Assembly: GCA_001936135.1 (NCBI GenBank)
Contig: CP012809.1
Location: 3,211,501 to 3,275,500, forward strand
Source: Saccharomycopsis fibuligera x Saccharomycopsis cf. fibuligera
Lineage: Eukaryota > Ascomycota > Saccharomycetes > Ascoideales > Saccharomycopsidaceae
Length of the DNA stretch: 64,000 bases
Reading direction: 5' to 3'
The notes beneath the pieces were generated by a model. The model was given only the letters and a program-made list of their open reading frames with translations, made no database searches and had not been told where the DNA came from. The position numbers were made by a program, and so were the translations under genes. Shown here piece by piece: positions 10,155 through 19,950 of the stretch; the stretch's first letter is position 1, and every line of letters begins with the position of its first letter.

Positions 10155-10767
10155 GTTTGTTTCTTCTCCTCACCCCACTTTAAAGTTGCCAATTAATGCT
10201 CCAACTTTCACCTTCAAAAGATCTGCTTGGATAAATATTATATAGCATAAAAATATATAAAAAAAAAGTAAACTAGTAAACATATAACTGGATTATTAAT
10301 TATTTTTTTTCCCTCATTGTTTCAAAAGAAAAACGTTAATGAATATTCGATAGTAAAATTTTATAATTGGTTCTAGTAGTTTCAAGTAAGTTAAAATTGT
10401 GGTGTGATAGCTTAAGTCTTCGTTTATATTTGAAGCGTGCCTTGAATCATCTATACTAAGTGAAAGACAGTCAAACGGCTAGCAATGCTAAGAACTTATT
10501 TAGGCTAGTTTAGAGTCTTTATAGTAATAATAATTGGCTTTTGCCTTTGTATAAGTGATCTAGATAAACCTAAGACTTATATAGAATTTTTGTATATATT
10601 TTTACCAAACTATCTCTACCAGCACATCTAGCTGAAAATTTTGTCATATATATAGTTGTACATAAGAATTTTATCTCGCGGACATAGCACAAGCAATGGT
10701 GATACTAATCGGTAATAATTTACAGTTTTGGTTTTTGGTATGGTTTTTAATTCAAAATGGTTTCTGA
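10155..10767. other. Convergent intergenic region (ATP1 / methyltransferase)
   Basis: AT-rich sequence between converging genes. It contains TATATA-type 3'-end signals (about 10236-10260 and 10586-10650). No open frame or RNA gene is recognised. Confidence 0.5.
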
Positions 10768-11898
10768 CTAATGTAATTTTCTCAATTTATAAATCCGTAT
10801 CTCTGGCTCTCTTTTATGATGGAATACAAGGGTTTCTCCATTTTTGTTAAGCGCATTAGGATCTTCAACTTCCGCAATAGCCTCATAGCTAACATTCAAT
10901 TTGTCCAAAAAATCTTCAAACTCCTTGATTGTCTTGTCGTTACGAATCGTACAAGAAACAAATGCCAAAGTGTCAGGATTTTGTTCAAGAGATTCAGCGA
11001 GTGTCTTCGTGAGGTATGGTAATGCGCTGGAGTCATAAGTGACATCCGCAGCAAATACTATGTCGTTTTTAGGAACTGGATCTTTACCCCACCAGAGGGT
11101 TCGAAGCCTAACGCTTGGGCTGGTATTGTTGTCTTCATTTTCTGAAATGCCATTAAGCTGCAAATTTTCTCTAAGGAGTTCAAGCACGTCCTCTGAACCA
11201 TCGGTGACTATAAGCTCACTGATTTTGTCATGGAAGTTCTTGCACAAAGTCATGCTCAACAACCCGGTGCCCGCACCTAGCTCCAAAACTTTGATCTTGC
11301 TGTCTTTATCACTGTTCTGCTGCTGATCGTGGTGCGCATGCTTCTCCTTTTGAATAAACAAATCCCTCAACACCAGGTCGAAATTTTTGCACAAGTATTC
11401 TGCCAAATACAAACAGGCAGCCCACGTTCTGAACCCAGTACTACCAAATCCATTGAGCATTTTTGGTGTTTCTTTAGTCAAGATATCCCCAACCGCAGTT
11501 AAATGGTTACTATCATTATCTTTCTTGGCGATAGTATCAACTATTAGTGGATACTTTATTATCTCGGGCTCAGAAGCAGGCTTAGGACGTACTGGCATGA
11601 GCGATATGTAAAGGTTGTAAAGTTCTTCCATGTCAAAATTCTCGTCTCTAGAAATCAACACATCCTGTTGCTGTTCAAGGTTTCCAATGAGTTGCTGAAG
11701 AAACTTTTTGCAATAGTATGCATTGTTTGTCACTATGGAGTTTTCCAAGAAAGATATTAGGTCTATTTGGTTTTGAGATATTGCTTGCAAAAGGTCAGTA
11801 TTTGATAATTCCAATTCTTCGAGGTCCGCTCTTTGATTCAAGCGCCTTTTCAAGTTTTGCATGTAGGTCGTGGTGACCACACTGCTGGAATAAGTCAT
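10768..11898 (-). CDS. EFM3: Protein-lysine methyltransferase, EFM3/FAM86-like
   Basis: 376 residues with a seven-beta-strand methyltransferase of the Methyltransf_16 group. Motif I is VLELGAGTGLLSMTL; an acidic post-I strand (LIVTDGSEDVLELL) and the family's D/E-x-x-Y-type signature (FAADVTYDSSALPYL) follow. The helical N-terminal part (DLISFLENSIVTNNAYYCKKFL) and the segment STGFRTWAACLYLAEYL preceding the fold resemble FAM86/Efm3, the enzyme that methylates translation elongation factor 2. The related Efm2 is the main alternative. The cytoplasmic role is taken from the family, not seen in the sequence. The start is the first ATG, 11898. Confidence 0.7.
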   Translation of the reverse strand: MTYSSSVVTTTYMQNLKRRLNQRADLEELELSNTDLLQAISQNQIDLISFLENSIVTNNAYYCKKFLQQLIGNLEQQQDVLISRDENFDMEELYNLYISLMPVRPKPASEPEIIKYPLIVDTIAKKDNDSNHLTAVGDILTKETPKMLNGFGSTGFRTWAACLYLAEYLCKNFDLVLRDLFIQKEKHAHHDQQQNSDKDSKIKVLELGAGTGLLSMTLCKNFHDKISELIVTDGSEDVLELLRENLQLNGISENEDNNTSPSVRLRTLWWGKDPVPKNDIVFAADVTYDSSALPYLTKTLAESLEQNPDTLAFVSCTIRNDKTIKEFEDFLDKLNVSYEAIAEVEDPNALNKNGETLVFHHKREPEIRIYKLRKLH

Positions 11899-12523
11899 GG
11901 ACGACCTCTTTAATATTTTAATAGTTCGCTTAAATATTGCGGTTTTACTTTGGTTCGCAAATCAAAGTTTCGTGATGATGCTGAACTCTTTCTCCTTGGC
12001 TTACTACGCATTTTCAAAGTATGCAACTAGGCGGTTAATGCATTACGAGAAAGTTGTGTATAAAAATTTTTGGAGTCCGCCGACGATATTTCATCACGGG
12101 TTGCATAAGGGAGCATCTAAAAGGGCCATAAAACTCAACATGGCATTCGAGCTACTTCCAGACATTAGTTTCTGGCTTGGCCAGTAAAATTAATATACTA
12201 TCTTCTACTGCTGCATCACATTACAACTTATCAAGCACATATGCTCCTCTTTGCATTGAACTTTTCAGCATGTACTATGCAGGCATATCAAGTAGAGCAA
12301 ATTAGTGATGTGTCTAGACAATCACTAAGACGTATTTCAATCACTTTCGTCTGTTATACATTATTTTCAACTAAACTCACAGTTAAACTCAAAAATATCA
12401 GATTTAATGTACAGATCAAGATATATTGAGGAGAAAAAAAAGTAAGAACTGAAAGTAACAAAAAGTTAATGCTGTTAAATATCGATCAAAGTCTATATAT
12501 ATATATATATATATGCTGTAAAA
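11899..12523. other. Intergenic region between two minus-strand genes
   Basis: Holds the methyltransferase promoter and the ERB1 3' end, including a (TA)n run at about 12495-12514. An ATG-started 96-codon plus-strand frame (11897-12187) overlaps the methyltransferase start codon and has no recognisable features. Confidence 0.5.
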
Positions 12524-14920
12524 TCATGTAGTCCAGAGTCTTGCACAACCATCAGCGCCACTACTGAACAACCATGCTTCCTTAGGATGCCAAACAACAT
12601 CTAATACACCCAAGTTGTTTATTATTTTGTGACCAGTCAATTTTTTTAAAGGAACCAATAATGGGTTGGTCATCAAATCATCATACACCATACCATGAAA
12701 CACATGAATAGTACCATCATCACTGCTTGATGCCCACAATGGCAAACCACCTTTGTGAAACTGTATCGATCTAACTGCCTTTTCATGATATCTCAAGATC
12801 TTATATGGAGTACTAGAAAGATCCAAATCATGCCAAAGAACTTTCTTATCGAATGAAGAAACAACCACATTATCGCCTCTAGCATGAATATCAAAACTGT
12901 TAATCCATCTAGCACCAGGAAGTAACTTTTTCACAAGCACTTGTTGAGATAAATCGTAAATTTTGATGTATCTTTGAGAAGCAACAAAAAGTTGTGGCTT
13001 GAATGGGTGGAATTTAGCATCCATCATAATACCCTTAGACTTCTTGAATGGAGATTGAGACAAATGCTTAGAGACTTGATGTATAAGAATAGAGACATTT
13101 CCTGAATTTGGAGACGTAGTGACAAAGTAGTCACCTTTACGGTGCCATGAGAGCTTCTTTATAGTTTTACGGCACTGGATAATTAATGATATGCCTTGTG
13201 CTTGTTGCTTGGCAGTAGGTTTCAACCATTTGGAAACGATCTTTTTCTTTTCAGCATTAGCTGGTTGCTTCTTGTGATTTTTTGGCTTTTCTTCTTCTTC
13301 TTCAGATTCTTCCTCAGAATCGCTGACTTCTATATTCTTAGTTGCAGCAACATTACCATTCTTTTCGTAACCATAACCTTGTTCAATCTTCAAATAACCA
13401 TTATTTTCAATGTCAAATCCAAAGATTGGAGGAACAATTAAATAAATGTTTTCACCTACCGTCACGGCTAAGATACCACATTCAGAATCTGGATTCCATT
13501 CAACAGCCTCAATATGATCATCATTATTGTTTTCTTCCACATCCACTAATTGCGTTTTCCATACCTGTCGACCAGTCAATATTTCCCAAACAATTACTGA
13601 ACCATCGTCAGAGCCAGTAGCAAGCCAAAGACCAAGTGGGTCAATAGAAATACTTCTAATCTTACCATTGTGACCTTTGTAGACCACTGAGCATCTAATT
13701 GGAAATGGTCTAAGGTCTTTTGGAGATGGTAAGTCTGGAATCAAAGAATCTGGATCAATGTTCAATTTATTGTGACGAACTCTTGGAGCTAAGTACAAAT
13801 CTAAAGATCTTTCAAATCTTTCACGCACAGATTCTTTGTAACCAGGAACTTTTCTCAAAGCCCCAAATCTTTTTGGAATGTAATTTTTCTCACGATCCAT
13901 TGGATCTAACTTCTCCCATTCTTTCTGCTCTTCTTCTGTGAGCAAATATTCTTCTGGTGGATTATAACTCTCGTCGTTAGTTGGTGGAGCCATTTTAGGC
14001 GCTCTGAGTGTCATTATATGGTCTTCGTGAGTATCTGGTGCATCCTCCCACAAATCGTAGTTCAACTTTTCTTCATCTTCTTCTTTTTGTTTTTTCAACT
14101 GTTCAGGTGGAATAATTCTTCCATCTCTAATAGCTCTAACAATTTTCATAATTCTCTTGGCTTCATGTTTAGAAGGCACAAATCTTCTCTTTGGTTCTGG
14201 GACAGCTGTTAATGGCATAATTTCCTTTTGAGAGGTAAACCATTCAATAGTTGGTTCATATGGATCCACACTTTCATCTGGGTTTTCATTCTTTTGAATC
14301 TTCTTGATAAGCTCTAACTCCTCGGAAGTCAAATTCAATGACGAGCCGGTGTTTTTGTCCAACAAACCAGTCCATCCTTCTGGTAAATCAATGGATTCTA
14401 ATAACTGGTCTAATGCACTGTCCTTTGCAGGTCTCATAATTCTTCTACCATTGATATCGTAACCAATATGTGGCATTTCGTCATAAAGAGACAAAGGAAT
14501 GTTACCAATAGTATTAGCTTCCTCCTTGTCACTATCATCACTGTCGTAAACTGGATCAATTTCTGGTCTAATTATTCTAGTGGTACCATCTGCAAACTCG
14601 GACAAAACCTCGCCTTCTTTCAAAGATGGAAGATTGTCTTCACTATTATTGGTAGAATTCGACAATGAGCGAATTCTTATATTTGATATGGCATCAGTGA
14701 TATATTCCGGATCGCTGTCTAGTTCGTCCTCATCATCAGCAGACTCACTTTCTGAATCATTCGCATCATCCTCATTATCAGAAATGCCTTCTTCTTGCTT
14801 GATGAGCTGTTCCAACTCAGCATCTGAATCTGAGTCTGACTCGCTACCTGCTACGTTGTTGCTTATCTTTCTCTTTCTATCAACAACACTAACCATTGTG
14901 CCTGATACTATTTTCCGCAA
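12524..14920 (-). CDS. ERB1: ERB1 (BOP1 orthologue), 60S ribosome biogenesis factor
   Basis: 798 residues. An acidic N-terminus (residues 20-75, Asp/Glu/Ser repeats) leads into the BOP1NT domain: [63 protein letters not shown] and [23 protein letters not shown]. The C-terminal half is a WD40 propeller ([31 protein letters not shown] through [13 protein letters not shown]). An acidic Ser/Glu insert lies between blades. Erb1 forms the PeBoW complex with Nop7 and Ytm1 and is needed for 27S pre-rRNA processing in the nucleolus. An internal ATG nine codons in (14896) could be the real start, since the family's MV-type start follows there. Confidence 0.96.
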   Translation of the reverse strand: MRKIVSGTMVSVVDRKRKISNNVAGSESDSDSDAELEQLIKQEEGISDNEDDANDSESESADDEDELDSDPEYITDAISNIRIRSLSNSTNNSEDNLPSLKEGEVLSEFADGTTRIIRPEIDPVYDSDDSDKEEANTIGNIPLSLYDEMPHIGYDINGRRIMRPAKDSALDQLLESIDLPEGWTGLLDKNTGSSLNLTSEELELIKKIQKNENPDESVDPYEPTIEWFTSQKEIMPLTAVPEPKRRFVPSKHEAKRIMKIVRAIRDGRIIPPEQLKKQKEEDEEKLNYDLWEDAPDTHEDHIMTLRAPKMAPPTNDESYNPPEEYLLTEEEQKEWEKLDPMDREKNYIPKRFGALRKVPGYKESVRERFERSLDLYLAPRVRHNKLNIDPDSLIPDLPSPKDLRPFPIRCSVVYKGHNGKIRSISIDPLGLWLATGSDDGSVIVWEILTGRQVWKTQLVDVEENNNDDHIEAVEWNPDSECGILAVTVGENIYLIVPPIFGFDIENNGYLKIEQGYGYEKNGNVAATKNIEVSDSEEESEEEEEKPKNHKKQPANAEKKKIVSKWLKPTAKQQAQGISLIIQCRKTIKKLSWHRKGDYFVTTSPNSGNVSILIHQVSKHLSQSPFKKSKGIMMDAKFHPFKPQLFVASQRYIKIYDLSQQVLVKKLLPGARWINSFDIHARGDNVVVSSFDKKVLWHDLDLSSTPYKILRYHEKAVRSIQFHKGGLPLWASSSDDGTIHVFHGMVYDDLMTNPLLVPLKKLTGHKIINNLGVLDVVWHPKEAWLFSSGADGCARLWTT

Positions 14921-14990
14921 TTTGGGTTCCTTTTAAACTGGTATATTCAAAACAAAGATATGGCTCCTTTAGTTACTGCATGAAATAAGA

Positions 14991-15063
14991 AAAAAAATTT
15001 TACTGTTTTAGATGCACTAGAAAGAAAAAAAAAAATATTTTTTAACGAAGGGTAATCGATGAG
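14991..15063 (-). promoter_or_regulatory. ERB1 promoter: RRPE-like and PAC-like motifs
   Basis: A run of A followed by TTTT at 14991-15001 matches the rRNA-processing element (AAAAATTTT), about 70 bases before ERB1. CGATGAG at 15057-15063 matches the PAC core (GATGAG), about 140 bases before it. The pair is typical of ribosome-biogenesis promoters in budding yeasts, which fits ERB1. Confidence 0.6.
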
Positions 15064-15111
15064 GCCGACTGCCACTGTCTAAGTAGTATTAGACCAATAA
15101 TGCAAAAAATA

Positions 15112-15183
15112 TTCCGATACCGGGAGTCGAACCCGGGTTTGCTCGGTGAAAGCGAACCGTGCTAGCCGTTACACTATATCGGA
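15112..15183 (-). tRNA. tRNA-Glu (UUC)
   Basis: Reading the minus strand from 15183, the acceptor TCCGATA pairs with TATCGGA. The D arm is followed by an anticodon stem-loop with loop CTTTCAC (anticodon TTC), and the T arm is CCGGGTTCGACTCCCGG. The length of 72 includes the discriminator base, and there is no intron. Its 5' end faces the repeat-rich zone to the right. Confidence 0.96.
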
Positions 15184-15312
15184 GTTATTGATTTTGTTTC
15201 AAACAATTTCCTTTATTGTGTTCGCATTCTTGATCAGTCTGTGTGTAAAAAAAACCAACAATAAATTGTCTGTGAAAAAAAAAAAAATAAAGAGTGTCAA
15301 ACATTCTGGCAA

Positions 15313-15648
15313 ATGCTAAACAAACAAAAGTTTAAACGCCCTGGCTGCTTTGAAAATATACACACATTCCACCTCGGAGTCGAGAATTTCAAATTCCAAG
15401 GTGAGGAATGTAAGTGGTGCTCCGAAGATTTACCACGTAAAAAATACAAACAGCACTCATACGAAGATGCTATCAACAAACAAATGGAGCACTTTTTGGT
15501 TGAATGTGTAGTAGCACAAGCATTATGGAAAAAGTTACATATAAATAAGGAATTGAGCTGGGACAGCCTCATCCTTCCATCTAGTGATACACGAGAATTA
15601 ATCCAGGTCGACAACTACTTGATATTTCAAATCCAACTGATCCATTAA
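15313..15648 (+). pseudogene. C-terminal fragment of a non-LTR (LINE-type) retrotransposon ORF
   Basis: A frame of 111 codons, open upstream to at least 15241, whose product carries a zinc-knuckle-like pattern: CKWCSEDL, then about 30 residues on MEHFLVECVVAQALWKKL. This C-x2-C ... H-x3-5-C arrangement followed by a Trp is typical of the zinc-binding region found downstream of the reverse transcriptase in L1-type elements (compare the Zorro elements of Candida). No RT core is present, so the copy is 5'-truncated. It sits about 110 bases upstream of the tRNA-Glu 5' end, right after an A-rich tract. The identification rests on the motif only. A host gene fragment with a similar knuckle is the alternative. 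Confidence 0.5.
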
Positions 15649-15747
15649 ATTCTAACTAACGCTAACGGGGTTTTCACTTATATAAGTTCCCCTGTAGTAA
15701 GGCTGATTGGTAGATCAAGCGATAATGTCTTGATTAAGTAAGCCTAC

Positions 15748-16067
15748 TTCCGGACTTGGATGTCTTTTGTATCTTTAGAGTCCATTATTTGATTGTAAAA
15801 GCCTTGTATTTTTAATATAGCCAAATAGTAAAAAAATATATAACAATATTGGGTTGAACCGTATATAAATAATAATCAGACCGAATAAAACACATATTAG
15901 CTTTGAGCTATTAATAGTGGTAAATACGCAATATGTCTCATACCAAATATTGTATTATGTGAAATGTGCATATTGTAGAAAATGATAGAAAATGATAGAA
16001 AAATATTAAGTAAATAATATGACGTGTTCGTACGTCGATCTGTAGATCTAGAACTCAATGTTCGTCA
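15748..16067 (+). repeat. 320-bp dispersed repeat, copy 1 (LTR-like)
   Basis: Runs from TTCCGGACTTGG to TTCGTCA and is nearly identical in order and length to 18112-18431, with scattered substitutions and small indels. It contains a TATATAAATAA promoter-like box at about 15862. Flanks differ between copies, so the ends are sharp. The length, the TATA box and the position upstream of a tRNA gene suggest a solo LTR or a small tRNA-targeted element. Confidence 0.85.
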
Positions 16068-18111
16068 CCTACAGTTGAACTGTACTGTATTTACCATATA
16101 GATAAGTGTATAAGTTTGTATTTTCTATCAAATATATAGATATAATAAAACAAGCTCGTGTGTGAAAAAAAGAAAAAAAAACCGGAGACTTGATGTTGGA
16201 ATTATACCACCTATACCGTTCATCACGCATTATTTCCTTTGCAGGTAAATTGCATACCAGGACCAGAGAGAGGGACAGACGGACACGTGCTTACTAAGGC
16301 AGCTAACATCAAAGATGCAATGAGACGTTTTCACCACATGAGGAAAATGAGAGAGAAATGAAATAGCTTATTTAGTTGAAAAAGAAGACTGATTTTATTT
16401 AGCGATATATTTCCTTACTCAAGTAGGCTACTACGTAACTAAACTTACTTTCCTTCACTACTGAAGGAGAGACTAACCGAACCAGTACTGCTCAGAGGCG
16501 TTATCCTCAGGTATTAGTAGTAGCTCTAGTCACTATACTCCCACAGTGTTCTCTGTTTGTCCTAGTTATCTGTACAAAAATAATACACTATTGCTTGATC
16601 TCCCAATCAGTCCACGTTAAACCATATATAAATAAATCAGACCAAACAGGACAAATATTTTTAGTTTGAGCTATTAATAATGATGGGTTCTGAGCTAGCA
16701 TTGAAAAATATAGTAAAGAAGACGGAAAAACTGAAACAATTTTTTTTTCTCTTTCAATAATTTTTTTTTGGTCTTTTTATCTTTTAAACACAAATACTAG
16801 TGTATTAATTTAACAATATAACCGCAAAAGGGCGTACCAAGATATCGGAAAAACTTTTTCTATAACTTTTTATGTTATGAATATGGTAAATTTAGACGTT
16901 GGGTATGATAAAATACTTATAAAAATGATATAGGAGTTTTAGAGCTTTATTAGAAACTAAAAGAAGCTGTCTGTATTGTTTTTTCTCAATTGCTTCTAAT
17001 GTTTGAAATAACTAATTGTAACGGCTGTTTACAATTGTGTAATTGTTATACCTTCGGAACTGATCTAGATTTAGAAAAAAGAATTGAGTAACGTCAATTT
17101 GGAGCATTATTGTATGACGGCGAGTTGGATATACTACTAATTTTTATGTAAGCAATGTAGTATTGTTGAAACTATTCAATAGCTTCTGGAAATTGGACTT
17201 TTTATAATTTTGTGGTGTAAATTGCTACGTTCTGCCTGAGGTCTGTACTATGAAACTTGCAATATTCACTTAAACCTTCTTTTGTTCGTTTAGTAGTCCT
17301 GAGCTAAAAACAATATATGTTCTACCGTATCAGTACCGGACATGTTTGGGGGCTTGTGCTTCATAGATTGTCATTTGTTCCTTTTTACTTCTGTGATGGA
17401 AAGATGTATTTAGGTATCGTTTTGAGATAGGTGGTGGTGGATAAATTTTCTTTGTATTATTGAGTGCTAAATTATCAAAATTTATTTTTTCCACCTGGGC
17501 TACTGTCGGTGTTTTCTCATCAGCTTTTAATATTTCTAGATACTCTGTCGAAAAAATTTTTTTCAGCTTCCAGAAATAGTTTATGTTTAATGATACCTTT
17601 TGAATTTAATCCCTTTTCTGCTCTAGAGTATTTCGGTTTCGCTAAATTGTAACCTAGCAATGGCTTTTACCATTTTGGTTTTCTTTTTGAACATTTCAAT
17701 GGCCATTGTTCTGTGAGTAAGTATGTTATAACAGTATGCTGGGCAAAAGCTTTATTCATTCAGTTGTTTTATTTTACTTTTTTTGTTGTTGGTATTTTAG
17801 CAACCAATCATGAAATAAACACGGACATGGTCAATAACCAATTACGGCTTCAAGTTTAGAAACAGATCCAACCCAAACCCTAAACCAAATCCAGATCTAA
17901 ACCCAGATTAGTTTTTAGTGTTTATTTTTTCATTTTTTATTTTGTTCTTTTTTTTTTTCATACACAAGATTAATTTTTTATTGTTATATAATTAATAGAT
18001 AATCTTATAAACATATCTGTATAGTATATACATTACAGTTCAGTTGTTAGGATACAGAGGAAGCCTTAATAAGTGAAAATGCCATTTGTATTAGTTAAAA
18101 TTAATGGATAT
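16068..18111. other. Gene-free interval between two direct repeats
   Basis: About 2 kb, very AT-rich with no credible open frame. It includes a diverged partial repeat at 16615-16680 and a CCAAACCC/CTAAACC-type cytosine-containing tract at about 17867-17908. If the flanking 320-bp repeats were a pair of LTRs, this would be the internal region of a dead element, but I see no protease, RT or integrase remnant in it. Confidence 0.5.
16615..16680 (+). repeat. Diverged partial copy of the 320-bp repeat
   Basis: Matches the central part of the two full copies: GTTAAACCATATATAAATAA, then ATCAGACC and TTTGAGCTATTAATA, in the same order and orientation. Only about 66 bases can be aligned by eye, so it is an older or truncated copy. 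Confidence 0.6.
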
Positions 18112-18431
18112 TTCCGGACTTGGGAGTCTTTTGTATCTTTAGAGTCCATTATTTGATTGTAAAAGCCTTGTATTTCTAATATAACTAAATAGTAATAAAT
18201 ATATAATAATGTTGGGTTGAACCGTATATAAATAATAATCAGACTGAATACAACACAAATTAGCGTTGAGCTATTAATAGTAGTGAATACACAATATGTC
18301 TCATACCAAATACTGAATTATGTGAAATGAGCATATTGTAGAATCAAATAGAAGATTAAAGAAAAGATATTGAGTAAATAATATGACGTATTTGTACGTC
18401 GATATAAAGGTCTAGAACTCAATTTTCGTCA
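18112..18431 (+). repeat. 320-bp dispersed repeat, copy 2 (LTR-like)
   Basis: Same orientation, ends and length as copy 1 (15748-16067), including the TATATAAATAATAATCAGAC block at about 18225. Roughly one base in ten differs by eye. It ends about 290 bases before the 5' end of tRNA-Tyr. Confidence 0.85.
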
Positions 18432-18717
18432 GATATTTACATTTTTATTGTCACACAGTATCGGAAACAAAAGTATTTTGGAGCACAAATAGCATTTATT
18501 GTCCCATTTTCATGAAAGTCTGTTGTGTTTAAAAGGGGTAGTTCGCTACTAAGTGCTTTTAAACGCGTATTTGTATGGTTATTATCGTTATCGATGGGCA
18601 TATCGGCTTATCCTTTATTCCGCCCATCACTATATACACAAGTTAAAAGGAACACGACGCCGACTGATCATGAATGTGAACACAATGAAGGAAAATGTTC
18701 GCCAAAAAGTCATAATC

Positions 18718-18803
18718 CTCTCGGTGGCCAAGTTGGTTTAAGGCGCCAGACTGTAATGTAAACATTAATCTGGATATCGGGTGTTCGAATCACCCCCGAG
18801 AGA
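18718..18803 (+). tRNA. tRNA-Tyr (GUA) with 11-nt intron
   Basis: The acceptor CTCTCGG pairs with CCGAGAG, with discriminator A at 18803. The D arm is GGCCAAGTTGGTTTAAGGC. The anticodon stem CCAGA/TCTGG encloses CTGTAA, an 11-base intron (18757-18767) and a final A, which gives anticodon GTA. The variable loop is short (5 bases) and the T arm is GGGTGTTCGAATCACCC. A T-run follows (18805-18809) as the Pol III terminator. The intron position one base after the anticodon is the standard one. Confidence 0.95.
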
Positions 18804-19950
18804 CTTTTTATCCTCCCACCGTTTTAAAGACTCCTAGTCTTAATGCTTTATTTTTATTTACATATTTTATCTTTGAACAGGATTTGTTAAAGAAACTGCT
18901 GATAAATTTCACGATAACTGCTTTTTTAACTAGCTGTAAAAACGTTGGTTCACCTGTTATATAACTCTATTTTCTTTCTTCATCGTGTGAGTGGTTACTA
19001 CATTACGACTTAAACGTCAAAAAGAACTTAAAGAGATAACCGAGCAAAGTAGACTCAAGTCTAATTACCAATTTTTGGCCGTTCTGGTATACCATACACA
19101 TATACGTGTCCATATATGACATGGCTTAAACACTAAACACCGCCAGCTAGTGAGTGAACTTTGTTGCGATGCAATCAGCCATGATTCATGACTTGAACAT
19201 GGTGCGCTTTACAATGCGCAATATTCTGTCTCCGTTTCGCAGTTGCTTCTTTACTTTGTCTACAAAGAAAAAAAAAGGGCTGCCCGAAGACATTCAGACG
19301 TCATTACCTGAGTATATTTGAAAGAGCTTGTTTATCAATGGATGGAGAGGAGCTGTGGGCGGCTACAAATAGTTGTTTTTGCTTTGTGTTGTTTGTTGCT
19401 TGTTTCTTTGTCTGTACAGTCCCGCAAGTGGCCTAAGGCCGCCTGATGCTGGCAGACTGCTGCTGTCACTGCGGCAGAGAAGGCTCTCTTCCTGGCCAGA
19501 GCAAGTGCACACAACACATGCGCCCAGGGCACATATGCGCTGAGGTAGCAGAAAGCGAGCTGTGGTTGGCTGCCTGCTATTGCTCTGTGTTCTAGATTCA
19601 GAGAATATGTGCCCTGGTGGAGGCCCAGAAGCTGCCGCAAGGGCCATGTCATGTGACCGTGGTCATATTTCTGCTGAGTCAGCGCTGACCGCGCATTTTC
19701 CCTCAGTTTTTGTCTCTGGCTTGCCGCATTACGGTAGACTGGTTAACTATGCAAGTGTTCCCGCCTCTTCTTCCGTCCCCAGTTTTCAACCGCCTTTAAT
19801 ATCGCTGCTCGTCCTTTTTTTTTTTTTTCCTCTCTGCTCTTTTATACTTCCACTTCAAGTTCTGCTTCTTCTAACACATTCTTTTTTATATCTTTTTTTT
19901 TTTTGTTGTTGTCTACTTCTACTTTTATTATTATCAACCCTCACTTCACA
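18804..19950. other. Intergenic region, TAM41 upstream
   Basis: AT-rich to about 19400, then a GC-richer stretch (about 19410-19760) ahead of pyrimidine-rich sequence (19817-19910) that leads to the TAM41 start. The open frames in the GC-rich part lack any family signature. No RNA gene is recognised. Confidence 0.5.

Noticed and set aside
11897-12187. 96-codon plus-strand ATG frame
   Set aside because: Overlaps the methyltransferase start codon and shows no recognisable features.
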